The translations under genes and the position numbers were made by a program. DNA of 64,000 nt from Coprousia sp963931435 (lineage in GTDB: Bacteria; Actinomycetota; Coriobacteriia; Coriobacteriales; Coriobacteriaceae): contig OZ007012.1 of assembly GCA_963931435.1 (NCBI GenBank), forward strand, positions 186,001 through 250,000. Direction: 5' to 3'. Positions 1-9,486 of this stretch are shown piece after piece. Within the stretch, counting starts at the first letter, position 1, and each line of letters begins with the position of its first letter. The notes under the pieces were generated by a model. That model was not told the DNA's origin and did no database searches. It worked only from the letters and a program-made list of their open reading frames with translations.

Positions 1-527
1 AGGTGGAGCTCGTCATCGTGCGCGCCACCGACGCGCCGGCGTTCGTGGCCTGCGGCGGGGCCGATTGCGGCTTCTGCGGACGTGACTCGCTCATCGAGGC
101 CGACCTGGACCTGCTTGAGCTGCTCGACATGGGCTACGGGGCGTGCCGGTTCATCGAGGCCGAGCCCGAGGGGCGCGCCGAGCGCACGCGGCGCGCCCTC
201 GAGCGCCGCGGGAGCCTGCGCGTCGCCACCAAGTACCCGCGCATCGCGGGCGGGTGGTACGCGTCGCGCGGCATCACGGCCGAGATCATCGCGCTGCACG
301 GCAACATCGAGCTGGGTCCCATAGTCGGCATGTCCGACCGCATCGTGGACATCACCGCGACGGGCACCACGCTGCGCGAGAACCATCTGGTGGTGACCGG
401 CGAGATCATGACCTGCACGGCGCGCTTCTTCGCCAACCCCGGCCGCTCGCGCCTCGATCCGCGCGTGCGCGCCCTGGGCGATCGCCTGGCGGCGACGCTG
501 GCGGGGCCGTGCGCCGGCGCATGTTAG
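1..527 (+). CDS. hisG: ATP phosphoribosyltransferase, catalytic subunit (3' part)
   Basis: This catalyses the first step of histidine synthesis, joining ATP and PRPP. The gene is open at the left edge of the window, so the N-terminus is missing. The visible 174 residues match the second half of the short form of HisG: the stretch VELVIVRATDAPAFVACGG, the segment GRDSLIEADLDLLELLDMGYG, then RVATKYPRIAGGWYASRGI, and the PRPP-binding-type IVDITATGTTLRENHL. It ends without the C-terminal regulatory ACT-like domain of long HisG, so a HisZ partner would be expected elsewhere. It is the first his gene visible, upstream of hisD on the same strand. Confidence 0.9.
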   Translation, partial: VELVIVRATDAPAFVACGGADCGFCGRDSLIEADLDLLELLDMGYGACRFIEAEPEGRAERTRRALERRGSLRVATKYPRIAGGWYASRGITAEIIALHGNIELGPIVGMSDRIVDITATGTTLRENHLVVTGEIMTCTARFFANPGRSRLDPRVRALGDRLAATLAGPCAGAC

Positions 528-552
528 CGGATGGTTGCAGGGCGCCCTGACG

Positions 553-581
553 TTGTCCGCAGCGCTTTAGCATGATAAAGT
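553..581 (+). promoter_or_regulatory. possible promoter ahead of hisD
   Basis: TTGTCC at 553-558 and TAAAGT at 576-581 are separated by 17 bases in the 228-bp gap between hisG and hisD. The match to a sigma-70 promoter is moderate. No His-codon leader peptide or T-box specifier was found in the GC-rich remainder of the gap. Confidence 0.25.
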
Positions 582-754
582 AGAGCACCTCGAAACGGGT
601 GCGCCCCGGCGCCGCGACCGCGCCCGCCGCATGGCGGTGGGGCGGCTTCGGCGTCCGGGCGGGGCGCTTGCCGCGCGGCGCACCCCTCGAGCGGGACGAT
701 GCGAGGCGTCCGGGCGGGCGCGCGGCGCCCGCGCCGGATGGGAACGGGGGTCGT

Positions 755-2194
755 ATGAAGATCATCACGCTGGCGCCGGGAGAGCGCCTCGCGGCCGAGC
801 AGCTCACGCGCAAGGGTGTGCTGCCCGTCGAGATACAGAGCGCGGCGCGCGACATCGTGACGCGCGTGCGCGCCGGCGGGGACATCGAGGTGCGCGCCTG
901 CTGCGCCGCGTTCGACGGGGTGGCGCCTGAATCCTTCCGCCTGCCGCCTGAGCAGATCGAGGCGGCGCTCGAGGGGATCGATCCGGCGTTTCTCGCCTCG
1001 CTGGAGAAGGCGGCGGCGCAGATCCGCGCGTTCCACGAGCGCGAGCTCGAGCAGAGCTGGTTCACGACGCGCGCGGACGGCACGCTTTTGGGCGTGAAGG
1101 TGACGCCCGTCGCGGCGGCCGGCATCTATGTGCCCGGCGGCCGGGCGCAGTATCCCTCGACGGTGCTCATGAACGCCATCCCCGCCAAGGTGGCGGGCGT
1201 CGAGCGCGTGGTCATGGTCACCCCGCCGCAGGCCGATGCCGGCGCGGCCTGCCCCATCTCGCCCTACACGCTGGCGGCGGCCAAGGTGGCCGGAGTGGAC
1301 GAGATCTACACCGTGGGCGGCGCGCAGGCCATCGCCGCGCTCGCCTACGGCACCGAGTCCATCCCGGCGGTCGACGTCATCACGGGGCCGGGCAACGCCT
1401 ACGTGGCGGCGGCCAAGCAGCTGGTCTCGGGCGACGTGGGGATCGACATGGTGGCGGGCCCCAGCGAGGTCTGCGTGCTCGCTGACGCGACGGCCGAGCC
1501 CATGGTGGTGGCAGCCGATCTGATGGCGCAGGCCGAGCACGACCCGCTCGCCGCCTGCTACCTGGTGACCTGCGACGCGGCCTTCGCGAGAGAGGTGCTG
1601 CGCGGCATCGACCTGCTCGTCGCCCAGAGCCCGCGCGCCGCCATCACGCGCGCCTCGCTCGACGACGAGGGGGTCGTGGTGGTCGCGGCCGATGCCGAGG
1701 CCGCCGTCGCGGCCGTCAACACCATCGCGCCCGAGCACCTCGAGCTGCACTGCGCTGACGCCCTGGGACTTCTGGGCCGGATCCGCAACGCCGGGGCCAT
1801 CTTCGTGGGGGCGTGGAGTTCCGAGCCCCTGGGCGATTACGTGGCGGGCCCCAACCACACGCTGCCCACCGGCGGCACGGCGCGGTTCTCGAGCCCGCTT
1901 TCGGTCTCCGACTTCCAGAAGAAGTCGTCGGTCATCTGCTACACGCCGGAGGGGCTCCTTGCCGACGCCCCCGCCACGCAGGCCGTGGCCGAGGCCGAGG
2001 GGCTGTGGGCGCACGCCCTCTCCGCCGGGCTCCGCCGCCGCGTGCTCGAGCAGGGCGCGGCTTCCGTCGGCTACGACGCGCTCGCCGCAGCCGATCTCAC
2101 GGCCATCGCGTGGCCGGGCGACGGGGCGGATGTCTGCGCGCGCGGCGCGGGCGCTCAGGCACCGGGTGCCGCCGGCGCCACCGAGGGGCTCTAA
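755..2194 (+). CDS. hisD: histidinol dehydrogenase
   Basis: HisD oxidises histidinol to histidine in two NAD-dependent steps. The ATG at 755 (MKIITLAPGERL) was chosen because a G-rich ribosome site precedes it; longer in-frame extensions upstream read through GC-rich non-coding sequence. Family landmarks are present: the glycine-rich VPGGRAQYPSTVLMNAIPAK region, TVGGAQAIAALAYGT, ITGPGNAYVAAAKQ, the zinc and catalytic AQAEHDPLA, APEHLEL, and the C-terminal GPNHTLPTGGTARFSSPLS. At 479 aa it is about 45 residues longer than typical; the excess is an Ala/Gly-rich C-terminal tail after GVDALAA-like sequence. hisC follows after 4 bases. Confidence 0.96.
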   Translation: MKIITLAPGERLAAEQLTRKGVLPVEIQSAARDIVTRVRAGGDIEVRACCAAFDGVAPESFRLPPEQIEAALEGIDPAFLASLEKAAAQIRAFHERELEQSWFTTRADGTLLGVKVTPVAAAGIYVPGGRAQYPSTVLMNAIPAKVAGVERVVMVTPPQADAGAACPISPYTLAAAKVAGVDEIYTVGGAQAIAALAYGTESIPAVDVITGPGNAYVAAAKQLVSGDVGIDMVAGPSEVCVLADATAEPMVVAADLMAQAEHDPLAACYLVTCDAAFAREVLRGIDLLVAQSPRAAITRASLDDEGVVVVAADAEAAVAAVNTIAPEHLELHCADALGLLGRIRNAGAIFVGAWSSEPLGDYVAGPNHTLPTGGTARFSSPLSVSDFQKKSSVICYTPEGLLADAPATQAVAEAEGLWAHALSAGLRRRVLEQGAASVGYDALAAADLTAIAWPGDGADVCARGAGAQAPGAAGATEGL

Positions 2195-2198
2195 TCCC

Positions 2199-3338
2199 AT
2201 GGCCGAGCTCACGGCGCGCATGCGCGCCCTCGTGCAGCCGCATCTCGCCGCGATCGAGCCATACGATCCGGCGTTTTCGCCCTGCCGCATCAACCTCTCC
2301 GCCAACGAGAACACCTACCCGCTGCCACCTGGAGTGCGCGCCGCGGTGGACGAGGCGCTCGCCGCGACGCCGCTCAACCGCTATCCCGACCCCATGGCGG
2401 GCGCCCTGCGCGACGAGCTCGCGGTTTGGCATGGCGTGGCGCGCGAGAACATCTGCGTGGGAAACGGCGGCGACGAGCTGCTGTTCAACTTCCTCATGGC
2501 GTTCGGCGGAACCGGCCGCGTCCTCGTCAACTGCCCGCCCGCGTTCTCTGAGTACGCCTTCTTCGCCTCGCTCGTGCAGACGGCGGTGCGCGACGTCCCC
2601 CGCGATCCCGCGACCTTCGAGCTTCCCGTGGAGGAGCTGGAGCGCGCGGCGGCCGATGCCAGCCTGGTCATCCTCACCTCGCCCAACAACCCCACGGGCA
2701 ACCTGGTGGCGCGCGCGGTCGTCGAGCGCGTCTGCGCGGCCTGCCCCGGCCTCGTCATGGTGGACGAGGCCTACGGCGAGTTCGCCCCCGCGGGTTCCTC
2801 GGCCCTGCCGCTGCTTGCCGAACACCCCAACCTCGTGGTGCTGCGGACGCTCTCCAAGGCGTTCGGGGCGGCGGGCATCCGCCTGGGCTACGTGATCGCC
2901 GCGCCCGAGGTGGTCGACGTGTTCGCCGCCGTGCGCCAGATCTACTCGGTCAACGTCCTCACGCAGGCCGCCGCAACGGCCCTGGTGCGCGCCCGCGACG
3001 CCTATCGGGACACGGTCGCGAAGATCGTGGCCGAGCGCGAGCGGCTGCGCGCCGGGCTCGCCGCCCTCGGGGAGGCCGGTGTCTCCGTATGGCCCAGCGC
3101 GGGCAACTTCCTGCTCGTCCGCCTGCCGCGCGCCGCCGAGGTTCGGCGCCTCTTGCGCGATAATTACTCCATACTGGTGCGCGATTTCAGTGCGACGCCG
3201 GGGCTCGAAGGATGCCTGCGCATCACGGTGGGCACGCCGGAGGAGAACGGCGCGGTGCTCGCGGCGCTCCGCGAGCTCGCAGGACCGGGTCCCGCCGCGC
3301 CCGCGTGCTGCACGCCGAGCAGGTTGGAGGAACCATGA
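2199..3338 (+). CDS. hisC: histidinol-phosphate aminotransferase
   Basis: A PLP-dependent fold-type I aminotransferase that makes histidinol phosphate. The 379-residue protein shows the NLSANENTYPLPPGV substrate region, the SPNNPTGN motif, the cofactor-contacting VDEAYGEF, and TLSKAFGAAGIRLGY with the Schiff-base lysine. The ATG at 2199 lies four bases after the hisD stop, and the TGA overlaps the hisB ATG (ATGA), so these genes are translationally coupled. The C-terminal tail beyond LRELAG is Pro/Ala rich and lacks family similarity. Confidence 0.95.
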   Translation: MAELTARMRALVQPHLAAIEPYDPAFSPCRINLSANENTYPLPPGVRAAVDEALAATPLNRYPDPMAGALRDELAVWHGVARENICVGNGGDELLFNFLMAFGGTGRVLVNCPPAFSEYAFFASLVQTAVRDVPRDPATFELPVEELERAAADASLVILTSPNNPTGNLVARAVVERVCAACPGLVMVDEAYGEFAPAGSSALPLLAEHPNLVVLRTLSKAFGAAGIRLGYVIAAPEVVDVFAAVRQIYSVNVLTQAAATALVRARDAYRDTVAKIVAERERLRAGLAALGEAGVSVWPSAGNFLLVRLPRAAEVRRLLRDNYSILVRDFSATPGLEGCLRITVGTPEENGAVLAALRELAGPGPAAPACCTPSRLEEP

Positions 3339-4048
3339 CCATCTACAAGAAGCAGCCCAAGACCCTCGCCGAGACCTCGGCCGCCACGGTCAGCGAGGCG
3401 GCGGCCCGCCAGAGCTCGGGGCTGAAGTCGCTCTTCAAGGGCTCCAGCCTCGCGGCCGACGCGCCGCGCACGGCGAGCGTGCGCCGCACCACGGGCGAGA
3501 CGGACATCTCCATCACGCTCGGCCTGGACGGCACAGGCGCCTGCGACATCGCCACCGGCGTGCCGTTTCTCGACCACATGCTCGACGCGTTCGGCCGCCA
3601 CGGCCTGTTCGACCTCAAGATCGACGCGACGGGCGATACCGAGGTCGACGCGCACCACACCGTCGAGGACACCGGCATCGTGCTGGGACGGGCGTTCGAT
3701 CAGGCGCTCGGCGACAAGCGCGGCATCGTCCGCTTCGCCGACTGCGCCATCCCCATGGACGAGACGCTCGTGATGGCGGCGGTGGACATCTCCGGCCGCG
3801 GTCAGGCGTACTGCGACCTGCCGCTGCCCACCGAGCGCGTGGGCAGCTTTGACACCGAGCTCGCGGTGGAGTTCTTCTACGCGTTCGCGCGCGACGCCCG
3901 GCTGACGCTGCACGTGCGCGAGCTCGCGGGCGGGAACTCCCACCACATCATCGAGGCCGCGTTCAAGGCCGTGGGCCGCGCGATGCGCCGCGCGTGCGAG
4001 ATCGACCCACGGGTCGAGGGCATCCCCTCGACCAAGGGCTCCCTGTAG
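3335..4048 (+). CDS. hisB: imidazoleglycerol-phosphate dehydratase
   Basis: IGPD dehydrates imidazoleglycerol phosphate to imidazoleacetol phosphate. The manganese-binding His/Glu motifs are intact: GVPFLDHMLDAFGRHG, DAHHTVEDTGIVLG and the C-terminal GGNSHHIIEAAFKAVGRA. The catalytic domain starts near residue 48; the first 47 residues (MTIYKKQPKTLAETSA...) are an extension not seen in most single-domain HisB proteins. The start overlaps the hisC stop and has GGAGG upstream. No HisN phosphatase domain is attached. Confidence 0.95.
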   Translation: MTIYKKQPKTLAETSAATVSEAAARQSSGLKSLFKGSSLAADAPRTASVRRTTGETDISITLGLDGTGACDIATGVPFLDHMLDAFGRHGLFDLKIDATGDTEVDAHHTVEDTGIVLGRAFDQALGDKRGIVRFADCAIPMDETLVMAAVDISGRGQAYCDLPLPTERVGSFDTELAVEFFYAFARDARLTLHVRELAGGNSHHIIEAAFKAVGRAMRRACEIDPRVEGIPSTKGSL

Positions 4049-4075
4049 GCTTCGGCGCACCACGGCGCGCCTCGC

Positions 4076-4112
4076 GGGTCACTTGGGGACGTGTTCCATT
4101 TGGCTCATTTGC
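4076..4112. repeat. REP-like intergenic repeat, copy 1
   Basis: The 121-bp gap between hisB and hisH carries a copy of a sequence built around TTGGGGACGTGTTCC flanked by GGGTCA-like and TGRCYCATTT-like arms. The same core recurs at 6845-6936 between hisF and hisI. The arms are imperfectly complementary here (GGGTCA versus GGCTCATTT). Such hairpin repeats are commonly scattered by REP-associated tyrosine transposases acting in trans; no such transposase gene is in this window. Confidence 0.55.
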
Positions 4113-4169
4113 GTCGGCTGGCCCGGCTGGCCTGGCGGGTTGATTGATTCACTTTGAAAGGAGGGCGCT

Positions 4170-5129
4170 ATGACGGCAAGCAAGGCGGCGGACGCCGCCA
4201 ACGTGGTCTCGTTCACGGCACCGGTCATCAACCTGAGCGAGGCCGAGGCCGCCGCGTGGCAGGCCTGGCGCGCGCCGATCGTGGTCGTGGACTACCACAA
4301 GGGCAACCTCTCGAGCGTGATCCAGGGGCTCTCCCATGCGGGCGCCGTCGGGGTGTCGAGTTCGGACGACGTGGGCGCTATCCGCGGGGCTGCGGGTGTG
4401 GTGCTGCCGGGCGTGGGCTCGTTCTTCGACGCCATCGACTTCATGGCGCGAAGCGGCGAGGCGGCGGCGGTCGCCGACGCGATAGCCGCCGGGGCGCCCT
4501 TCTTAGGTGTTTGCCTCGGCCAGCAGCTGCTCTTTGAGCGGGGCGACGAGGGCGTCCCGGCGGATGCGCCGTGCGTGCTGGAGGCCGAGCTCGCCGATGC
4601 ATACGGCTCCGGCTTGGCGCCGGGCACGGTCTTCGAGGCCGAGGGCAAGCGTTGGGTGCGCGGCCTCGGCATCCTCAAGGGCAGCTGCGCGCGCCTCGAC
4701 GGGAGCCGGCTCAAGGTGCCGCATGTGGGCTGGGACCAGGTGCACCCCACCGCCGCAGGCGCGGCGTGCCCCCTCATCGAGGGGTTCCCCGAGGGAGCGA
4801 ACATGTACTTCACCCACTCCTACGCGCTCGCCGACGACGTCGATCCGGCCGTCGTGGTGGCGCGGACGCACTACACGCGGAGCTTCGCGAGCATCGTGGC
4901 GCACGGCAACGTGTTCGGCTGCCAGTTCCACCCCGAGAAGAGCTCCGGACGCGGCCTCGACATCCTGCGGAACTTCGTGCGCGTGGTGCGCGCGCGGGCG
5001 GGCTCGGACGACGTCGACCCGGATGCGCTCGCCGCGGCGCAGGCCAAGATCGAGGCGGCGGCAGATGCGGCGCCGGTCGCCGTATGCGGAGCGTCGGGCT
5101 CGGCGGCTCCCGGGGAGGTGCGCGCATGA
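4170..5129 (+). CDS. hisH: imidazole glycerol phosphate synthase, glutamine amidotransferase subunit
   Basis: HisH supplies ammonia to HisF. The class I amidotransferase core is intact: VVDYHKGNLSSV, the oxyanion strand LPGVGSFFDAIDFM, the nucleophile in GVCLGQQLLFE, and the His-Glu pair in FGCQFHPEKSS. It is 319 aa against about 200 for most HisH. An N-terminal extension of about 37 residues and an Ala-rich C-terminal tail of about 50 account for the difference. The ATG at 4170 has a strong GAAAGGAGG site. The stop overlaps the hisA start (ATGA). Confidence 0.94.
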   Translation: MTASKAADAANVVSFTAPVINLSEAEAAAWQAWRAPIVVVDYHKGNLSSVIQGLSHAGAVGVSSSDDVGAIRGAAGVVLPGVGSFFDAIDFMARSGEAAAVADAIAAGAPFLGVCLGQQLLFERGDEGVPADAPCVLEAELADAYGSGLAPGTVFEAEGKRWVRGLGILKGSCARLDGSRLKVPHVGWDQVHPTAAGAACPLIEGFPEGANMYFTHSYALADDVDPAVVVARTHYTRSFASIVAHGNVFGCQFHPEKSSGRGLDILRNFVRVVRARAGSDDVDPDALAAAQAKIEAAADAAPVAVCGASGSAAPGEVRA

Positions 5130-5943
5130 TCGTATTCCCTGCTATCGACCTCATCGACGGCAAGGTCGTGCGCTTGGAGCGCGGCGACCGCGCGCGCATG
5201 AAGGTCTACTCGGAAGATCCGGTGGCTGTCGCTCGCTCCTTCGCTGAGCAGGGTGCCACCTGGGTGCACGTGGTCGACCTCTCGGCTGCGCTCGAGGAGG
5301 ACGATGACGCCCGCGCGGCCAACGCGGCGGCCATTCGGGCGATCTGCCAGGTCGAGGGTCTCTCGGTCGACGTGGGCGGCGGCGTGCGCTCGCTTGCGCG
5401 CATCGACGAGCTCGCGGGCTACGGGTGCCGGCGCATCGCGCTCGGCACGGTGCTCGTCACCGAGCCGGGTTTCGCCGAGGTCGCGGCGCGCGGCTTCGGC
5501 AACCTCCTGGTGGCCGACGTTGCCGCCCGCGACGGCATGGTCAAGGTCAACGGGTGGCGCGACGACGTGGCTCGCACGCTCGACGACGTGGTCGGCGAGC
5601 TCACGAGCCTGGGCTTCAGGCACCTCGTCTACACCGACATCGCCCGCGACGGCATGCAGACGGGCATCGACGTTGCGGCCTACCGCCGCGTGGCCGAGCT
5701 CGCGGGCTTTCCCGTGGTGGCGTCGGGCGGCATTTCGTCGCTCGCCGACATCCGCGCGCTTGCGGTGGCGGGGTCGGACGCGATCGAGGGCGCGATCACG
5801 GGCCGCGCGCTCTACGAGGGCGTCTTCTCGGTTGCCGAGGCGCTTGCCGCAGCGGAGGGCGCGGGTGCCGGTGGAGCCGGCGCGCCGGGGTCCGGCGACG
5901 GCGCACGGCCCTCATCATCCTCGGATGCGAAGGAGGGGATCGC

Positions 5944-5950
<7 letters not shown>
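5126..5950 (+). CDS. hisA: ProFAR isomerase (HisA)
   Basis: HisA isomerises ProFAR to PRFAR. It is a (beta/alpha)8 barrel of 274 aa with FPAIDLIDGKVVRLE at the N-terminus (first catalytic Asp), VDVGGGVRS, the second-half YTDIARDGMQTG (second catalytic Asp) and the phosphate-binding VVASGGISS. Because the following gene is HisF, not TrpF, and because trp genes are absent here, a HisA role is preferred to bifunctional PriA, although PriA is common in Actinomycetota and cannot be excluded by reading. It starts inside the hisH stop codon and overlaps hisF by 7 bases. Confidence 0.92.
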
Positions 5951-6726
<776 letters not shown>

Positions 6727-6730
6727 GGTT

Positions 6731-6837
6731 GCGAGACGCGCCGTGGCACGCCGCTTCGCCCCTCAATCGTCGGGCATGGCGCAAAGGCCTATGCCCTCCT
6801 CTTTCGGGGCGAATCGACGCACCACGACACGCCTCGC
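6731..6837. repeat. long imperfect palindrome, family-1 copy A
   Basis: Directly after hisF an imperfect inverted repeat of about 107 bp runs from GCGAGACGCG to CGCCTCGC. Inside, CCCTCAATCGTCG (6760-6772) faces CTCCTCTTTCGGG (6796-6808) around a core GGCAT..ATGCC. The same two shell sequences recur around a different core at 29034-29083, so these are two members of one repeat family. It could act as an mRNA-stabilising or terminating hairpin after hisF, but there is no U-run. Confidence 0.6.
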
Positions 6838-6844
6838 CGACCTG

Positions 6845-6936
6845 AAATGGGTCATTTGGGGACGTGTTCCGTTTGACCCATTTTGCGTTCGGGCGCCGCA
6901 ATGACCCAAACAATAACTCCGTCCCCAAATGAGTCA
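6845..6936. repeat. REP-like double hairpin, copy 2
   Basis: AAATGGGTCA (6845-6854) and TGACCCATTT (6874-6883) form a perfect 10-bp inverted repeat around TTTGGGGACGTGTTCCGTT. A second half from 6900 to 6936 repeats the motifs in opposite orientation, ending CCGTCCCCAAATGAGTCA. The core matches 4076-4112. Together with copy A this fills the hisF-hisI gap. Confidence 0.6.
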
Positions 6937-6947
6937 TGGAGGCAAAG

Positions 6948-7271
6948 ATGACGATAGACGAGCTGAAGTTCGATGACCGTGGGCTCATTCCCGCGGTGGT
7001 GCAGCAGTATGACACGGGCGAGGTGCTCATGGTGGCGTGGATGAGCGCAGAGTCGCTGCGCCTCACGTGCGAGACGGGCACAACGTGGTTCTGGAGCCGC
7101 AGCCGCCTGGAGCTCTGGAACAAGGGCGCTACGAGCGGCAACATGCAGCAGGTGCGCGAGATCCTGGTCGACTGCGATGCCGACACGCTGCTCGTGAAGG
7201 TGGACTCGCCCGGTCCGGCCTGCCACACGGGCGCACGCTCTTGCTTCTTCCGGACGCTTCCGACGGCATAG
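6948..7271 (+). CDS. hisI: phosphoribosyl-AMP cyclohydrolase
   Basis: This zinc enzyme opens the adenine ring of PR-AMP. The 107-aa protein has LMVAWMSAESLRLT, TTWFWSRSRLELWNKGATSG, the Asp-rich DCDADTLLVKV and the zinc-binding GPACHTGARSCFF. ATG 6948 is preferred over 6936 because GGAGG at 6938-6942 gives ideal spacing to 6948. It is a stand-alone HisI; the HisE activity is on the next gene. Confidence 0.95.
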   Translation: MTIDELKFDDRGLIPAVVQQYDTGEVLMVAWMSAESLRLTCETGTTWFWSRSRLELWNKGATSGNMQQVREILVDCDADTLLVKVDSPGPACHTGARSCFFRTLPTA

Positions 7272-7319
7272 GTGGGACCGGGTGCTTCAAGGGGATTTCG
7301 AAGGAACGGAGGGTGCATC

Positions 7320-7637
7320 ATGGGTGTGCGCACGGCGAACGTGCAGGATGGCGATATCGGCGCGACGCTCGAGGGGCTCGCAGAGGTCATTCACGGACGG
7401 CGCGACGCCTCGCCGGAGACGAGCTACACCGCCCGGCTGCTGCAGGGCGAGGAGGACAGCCTGCTCAAGAAGCTTGCCGAGGAGGCGAGCGAGGTCATCA
7501 TGGCTTGCAAGGACGATGACCACGACCACATCCGCTACGAGGCGGCCGATCTCGTCTACCACCTCATGGTGACGCTGGAGCGCTACGGGGTGGGCGTCGC
7601 CGAGCTCGCTGGCGAGCTGGACGCCCGGCACCGGTAG
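7320..7637 (+). CDS. hisE: phosphoribosyl-ATP diphosphatase
   Basis: HisE removes pyrophosphate from PR-ATP. It is an all-helical MazG-fold protein of 105 aa with the metal-binding EEASEVIMACKDDD and YEAADLVYHLMVTL helices. ATG 7320 follows GGAGGG. It ends the visible histidine operon; no hairpin-plus-U-run terminator follows. Confidence 0.93.
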   Translation: MGVRTANVQDGDIGATLEGLAEVIHGRRDASPETSYTARLLQGEEDSLLKKLAEEASEVIMACKDDDHDHIRYEAADLVYHLMVTLERYGVGVAELAGELDARHR

Positions 7638-7707
7638 CCCCTGAGGGGCGCTGCCCCGGCGCCGGGCCGCACGGTGCCGGAGGGCGTCTGCCTTCTCCCG
7701 TATCGGG

Positions 7708-7713
7708 TACAAT
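7708..7713 (+). promoter_or_regulatory. -10-like element TACAAT
   Basis: GGGTACAATCG sits 66 bases ahead of the next ATG in a 141-bp gap after hisE. A clear -35 partner is not seen. It suggests the ArsC/Spx-like gene has its own promoter. Confidence 0.35.
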
Positions 7714-7778
7714 CGCGGTGGCCGGGCCGCAGCGCCCGCCGCACCGTCAGAGGCTGCCCGCGACGCGAGGAGGATCCC

Positions 7779-8168
7779 ATGCCTGCATCCCCATCCATTC
7801 TCTTCATCGAGTATCCCAAGTGCACCACGTGCAAGAAGGCCAAGAAGTGGCTGGGTGAGCATGGCGTGGCCTATACCGATCGGCACATCGTCGAGGACAA
7901 CCCCACGGCGGAGGAGCTCGCGGAATGGCAGGGGCGCTCCGGCCTTCCTGTGCGACGCTTCTTCAACACGAGCGGCATGAGGTACCGCGAGCTCGGCATC
8001 AAGGCGAAACTCGACGCCGGCATGGCGGACGAGGAGGCGTTCGAGCTGCTCGCGACCGACGGCATGCTGGTCAAGCGCCCCCTTGTGGTGACGGAGGACG
8101 CGGTGCTCGTCGGTTTCCGCGAGGCGCAGTGGGAAGAGACGCTGCTCCAGGAGGGTGCCGGGCGCTAG
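7779..8168 (+). CDS. ArsC/Spx family thioredoxin-fold protein
   Basis: The 129-aa protein begins with an IEYPKCTTCKKAKKWL segment, i.e. a CxxC at the redox position of the Spx/MgsR/YffB branch of the ArsC family, and continues with FFNTSG.RYRELGIK and the DGMLVKRPLVV segment containing the conserved cis-Pro region. Family members are either arsenate-reductase-like or RNA-polymerase-binding regulators. With no ars genes nearby, arsenate reduction is unsupported. ATG 7779 follows GGAGGATCCC. It converges on the membrane gene at 8165, with stop codons overlapping. Confidence 0.85.
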   Translation: MPASPSILFIEYPKCTTCKKAKKWLGEHGVAYTDRHIVEDNPTAEELAEWQGRSGLPVRRFFNTSGMRYRELGIKAKLDAGMADEEAFELLATDGMLVKRPLVVTEDAVLVGFREAQWEETLLQEGAGR

Positions 8169-8533
8169 GAGAGCACGCTCGCCATCTGCGAGACGCGGTT
8201 GAAGAGCAGGGCGACGAGCACGCCGAAGATGATGACGCAGGCTGCGCCGAGGACGATGCCGATGGTCGGCAGCGCCCGGCGCGCGCCGCGTTTCAGGGCG
8301 ACCGCGCCGAGGACGATGGCGCAGACGGCGAGCACCAGGCCGGCGATCCAGTTCAGCCAGAACGCGATGGGAAGCGAGATCGCGCCCGCGACCACCGAGG
8401 CGCCTGCGAGCGCGCGCGAGGTGCCGGCGGCGCCGGAGTTCCCGCTGGCGGGCGCCGCATGCGTCCCCTCGGGGCGCTCCTCCGCCTGCTGCGTGCCGTG
8501 CTCGTCAGGTTCCCATAGGTTCTCGGTGCTCAC
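8165..8533 (-). CDS. small membrane protein with hydrophilic N-terminus
   Basis: A 122-aa protein from a GTG at 8533 (STENLWEPDEHGTQQ) with GAAAGGGCG upstream. The first ~45 residues are acidic, Pro/Ala rich and presumably cytoplasmic. Three hydrophobic segments follow (around AGAISLPIAFWLNWIAGL, LVLAVCAIVLGAVAL and TIGIVLGAACVIIFGVLVAL), resembling the DUF4190-like tail architecture. Function unknown. It is convergent with the ArsC-like gene. Confidence 0.65.
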   Translation of the reverse strand: MSTENLWEPDEHGTQQAEERPEGTHAAPASGNSGAAGTSRALAGASVVAGAISLPIAFWLNWIAGLVLAVCAIVLGAVALKRGARRALPTIGIVLGAACVIIFGVLVALLFNRVSQMASVLS

Positions 8534-8701
8534 GGATCGCCCTTTCGCCGCATTCCCACGTTGGTCTTGAAAGAAGGATAGCAGGGCCGGGATCGTCCTC
8601 GGTCCCCGCCGGGCAATCTGCGCGGTTTCCTCGCCTTGAGCGGGGTCCATGCGCTAGTATCGAGGCGGGATACGCGATCGAGTGGATGAGAGGGCGGACG
8701 C

Positions 8702-9481
8702 ATGGACGCATCGGATCTGGAAAGGCTGGCGCGGGCCGTCGCCGCGGGCGAGATGCAGCCCGACGAGCTCGTGCGCCGCGTGCATCTGGATGCCGTGGCC
8801 GATATCGGGTACGCGCAGGTGGACACCGCCCGCGGGGCGCGCACCGGCGTGTCCGAGGTCATCTACGGCGCGGGCAAGGCGCCCGAGCAGATCGCCGGCA
8901 TCGTGGCGGCGATGCTCGAGGCGGGCCAGCAGCGCATCCTCATCACGCGCTTCGACGCGTGCAAGCGCGACGAGCTGGTCGCCTTGCCCGCCTTCGCCGC
9001 CGCGCGCAAGGCTTTCTCCTACGACGCGGACGCCCGCGCCGGCGTGGTGGGGGAGCTGCCCGAGCCGGACGGCAACGGCGAGATCCTCGTCATCACGGCG
9101 GGCACGAGCGACTACGAGGTGGCGGCCGAGGCTTCCCTCACGGCGCGCTTCCTGGGCAACCGCGTCCGCGTGGTGAGCGACGCCGGCGTGGCGGGCATCC
9201 ACCGCCTGCTGCGCCATGCCCCCGAGATCGCCCGAGCCCAGGTCATCATTGCGATCGCGGGGATGGAGGGTGCGCTTCCCAGCGTGGTGGGCGGCCTGGC
9301 CTCGTGTCCTGTCATCGCGGTGCCCACGAGCATCGGCTACGGTGCCAACCTGGGCGGCGTCACGGCGCTGCTGGCCATGGTCAACAGCTGCGCGAGCGGC
9401 ATCAGCGTGGTGAACATCGACAACGGATTCGGCGCGGCCTACCAGGCCTCGCTGATCAACCATCTTCCGGGACGGAGGTGA
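8702..9481 (+). CDS. larB: nickel-pincer cofactor biosynthesis protein LarB
   Basis: LarB carboxylates nicotinic acid adenine dinucleotide in the synthesis of the nickel-pincer nucleotide used by lactate racemase-type enzymes. The 259-aa protein has the N-terminal TGVSEVIYGAGKAPEQIAGI segment and a C-terminal PurE-like domain (ILVITAGTSDYEVAAEA, VIIAIAGMEGALPSVVGGLA, VIAVPTSIGYGANLGGVTAL). larC and larE are not in the window, so whether the pathway is complete cannot be told here. ATG 8702 follows GGGCGG. Confidence 0.9.
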   Translation: MDASDLERLARAVAAGEMQPDELVRRVHLDAVADIGYAQVDTARGARTGVSEVIYGAGKAPEQIAGIVAAMLEAGQQRILITRFDACKRDELVALPAFAAARKAFSYDADARAGVVGELPEPDGNGEILVITAGTSDYEVAAEASLTARFLGNRVRVVSDAGVAGIHRLLRHAPEIARAQVIIAIAGMEGALPSVVGGLASCPVIAVPTSIGYGANLGGVTALLAMVNSCASGISVVNIDNGFGAAYQASLINHLPGRR

Positions 9482-9486
9482 GCTCC

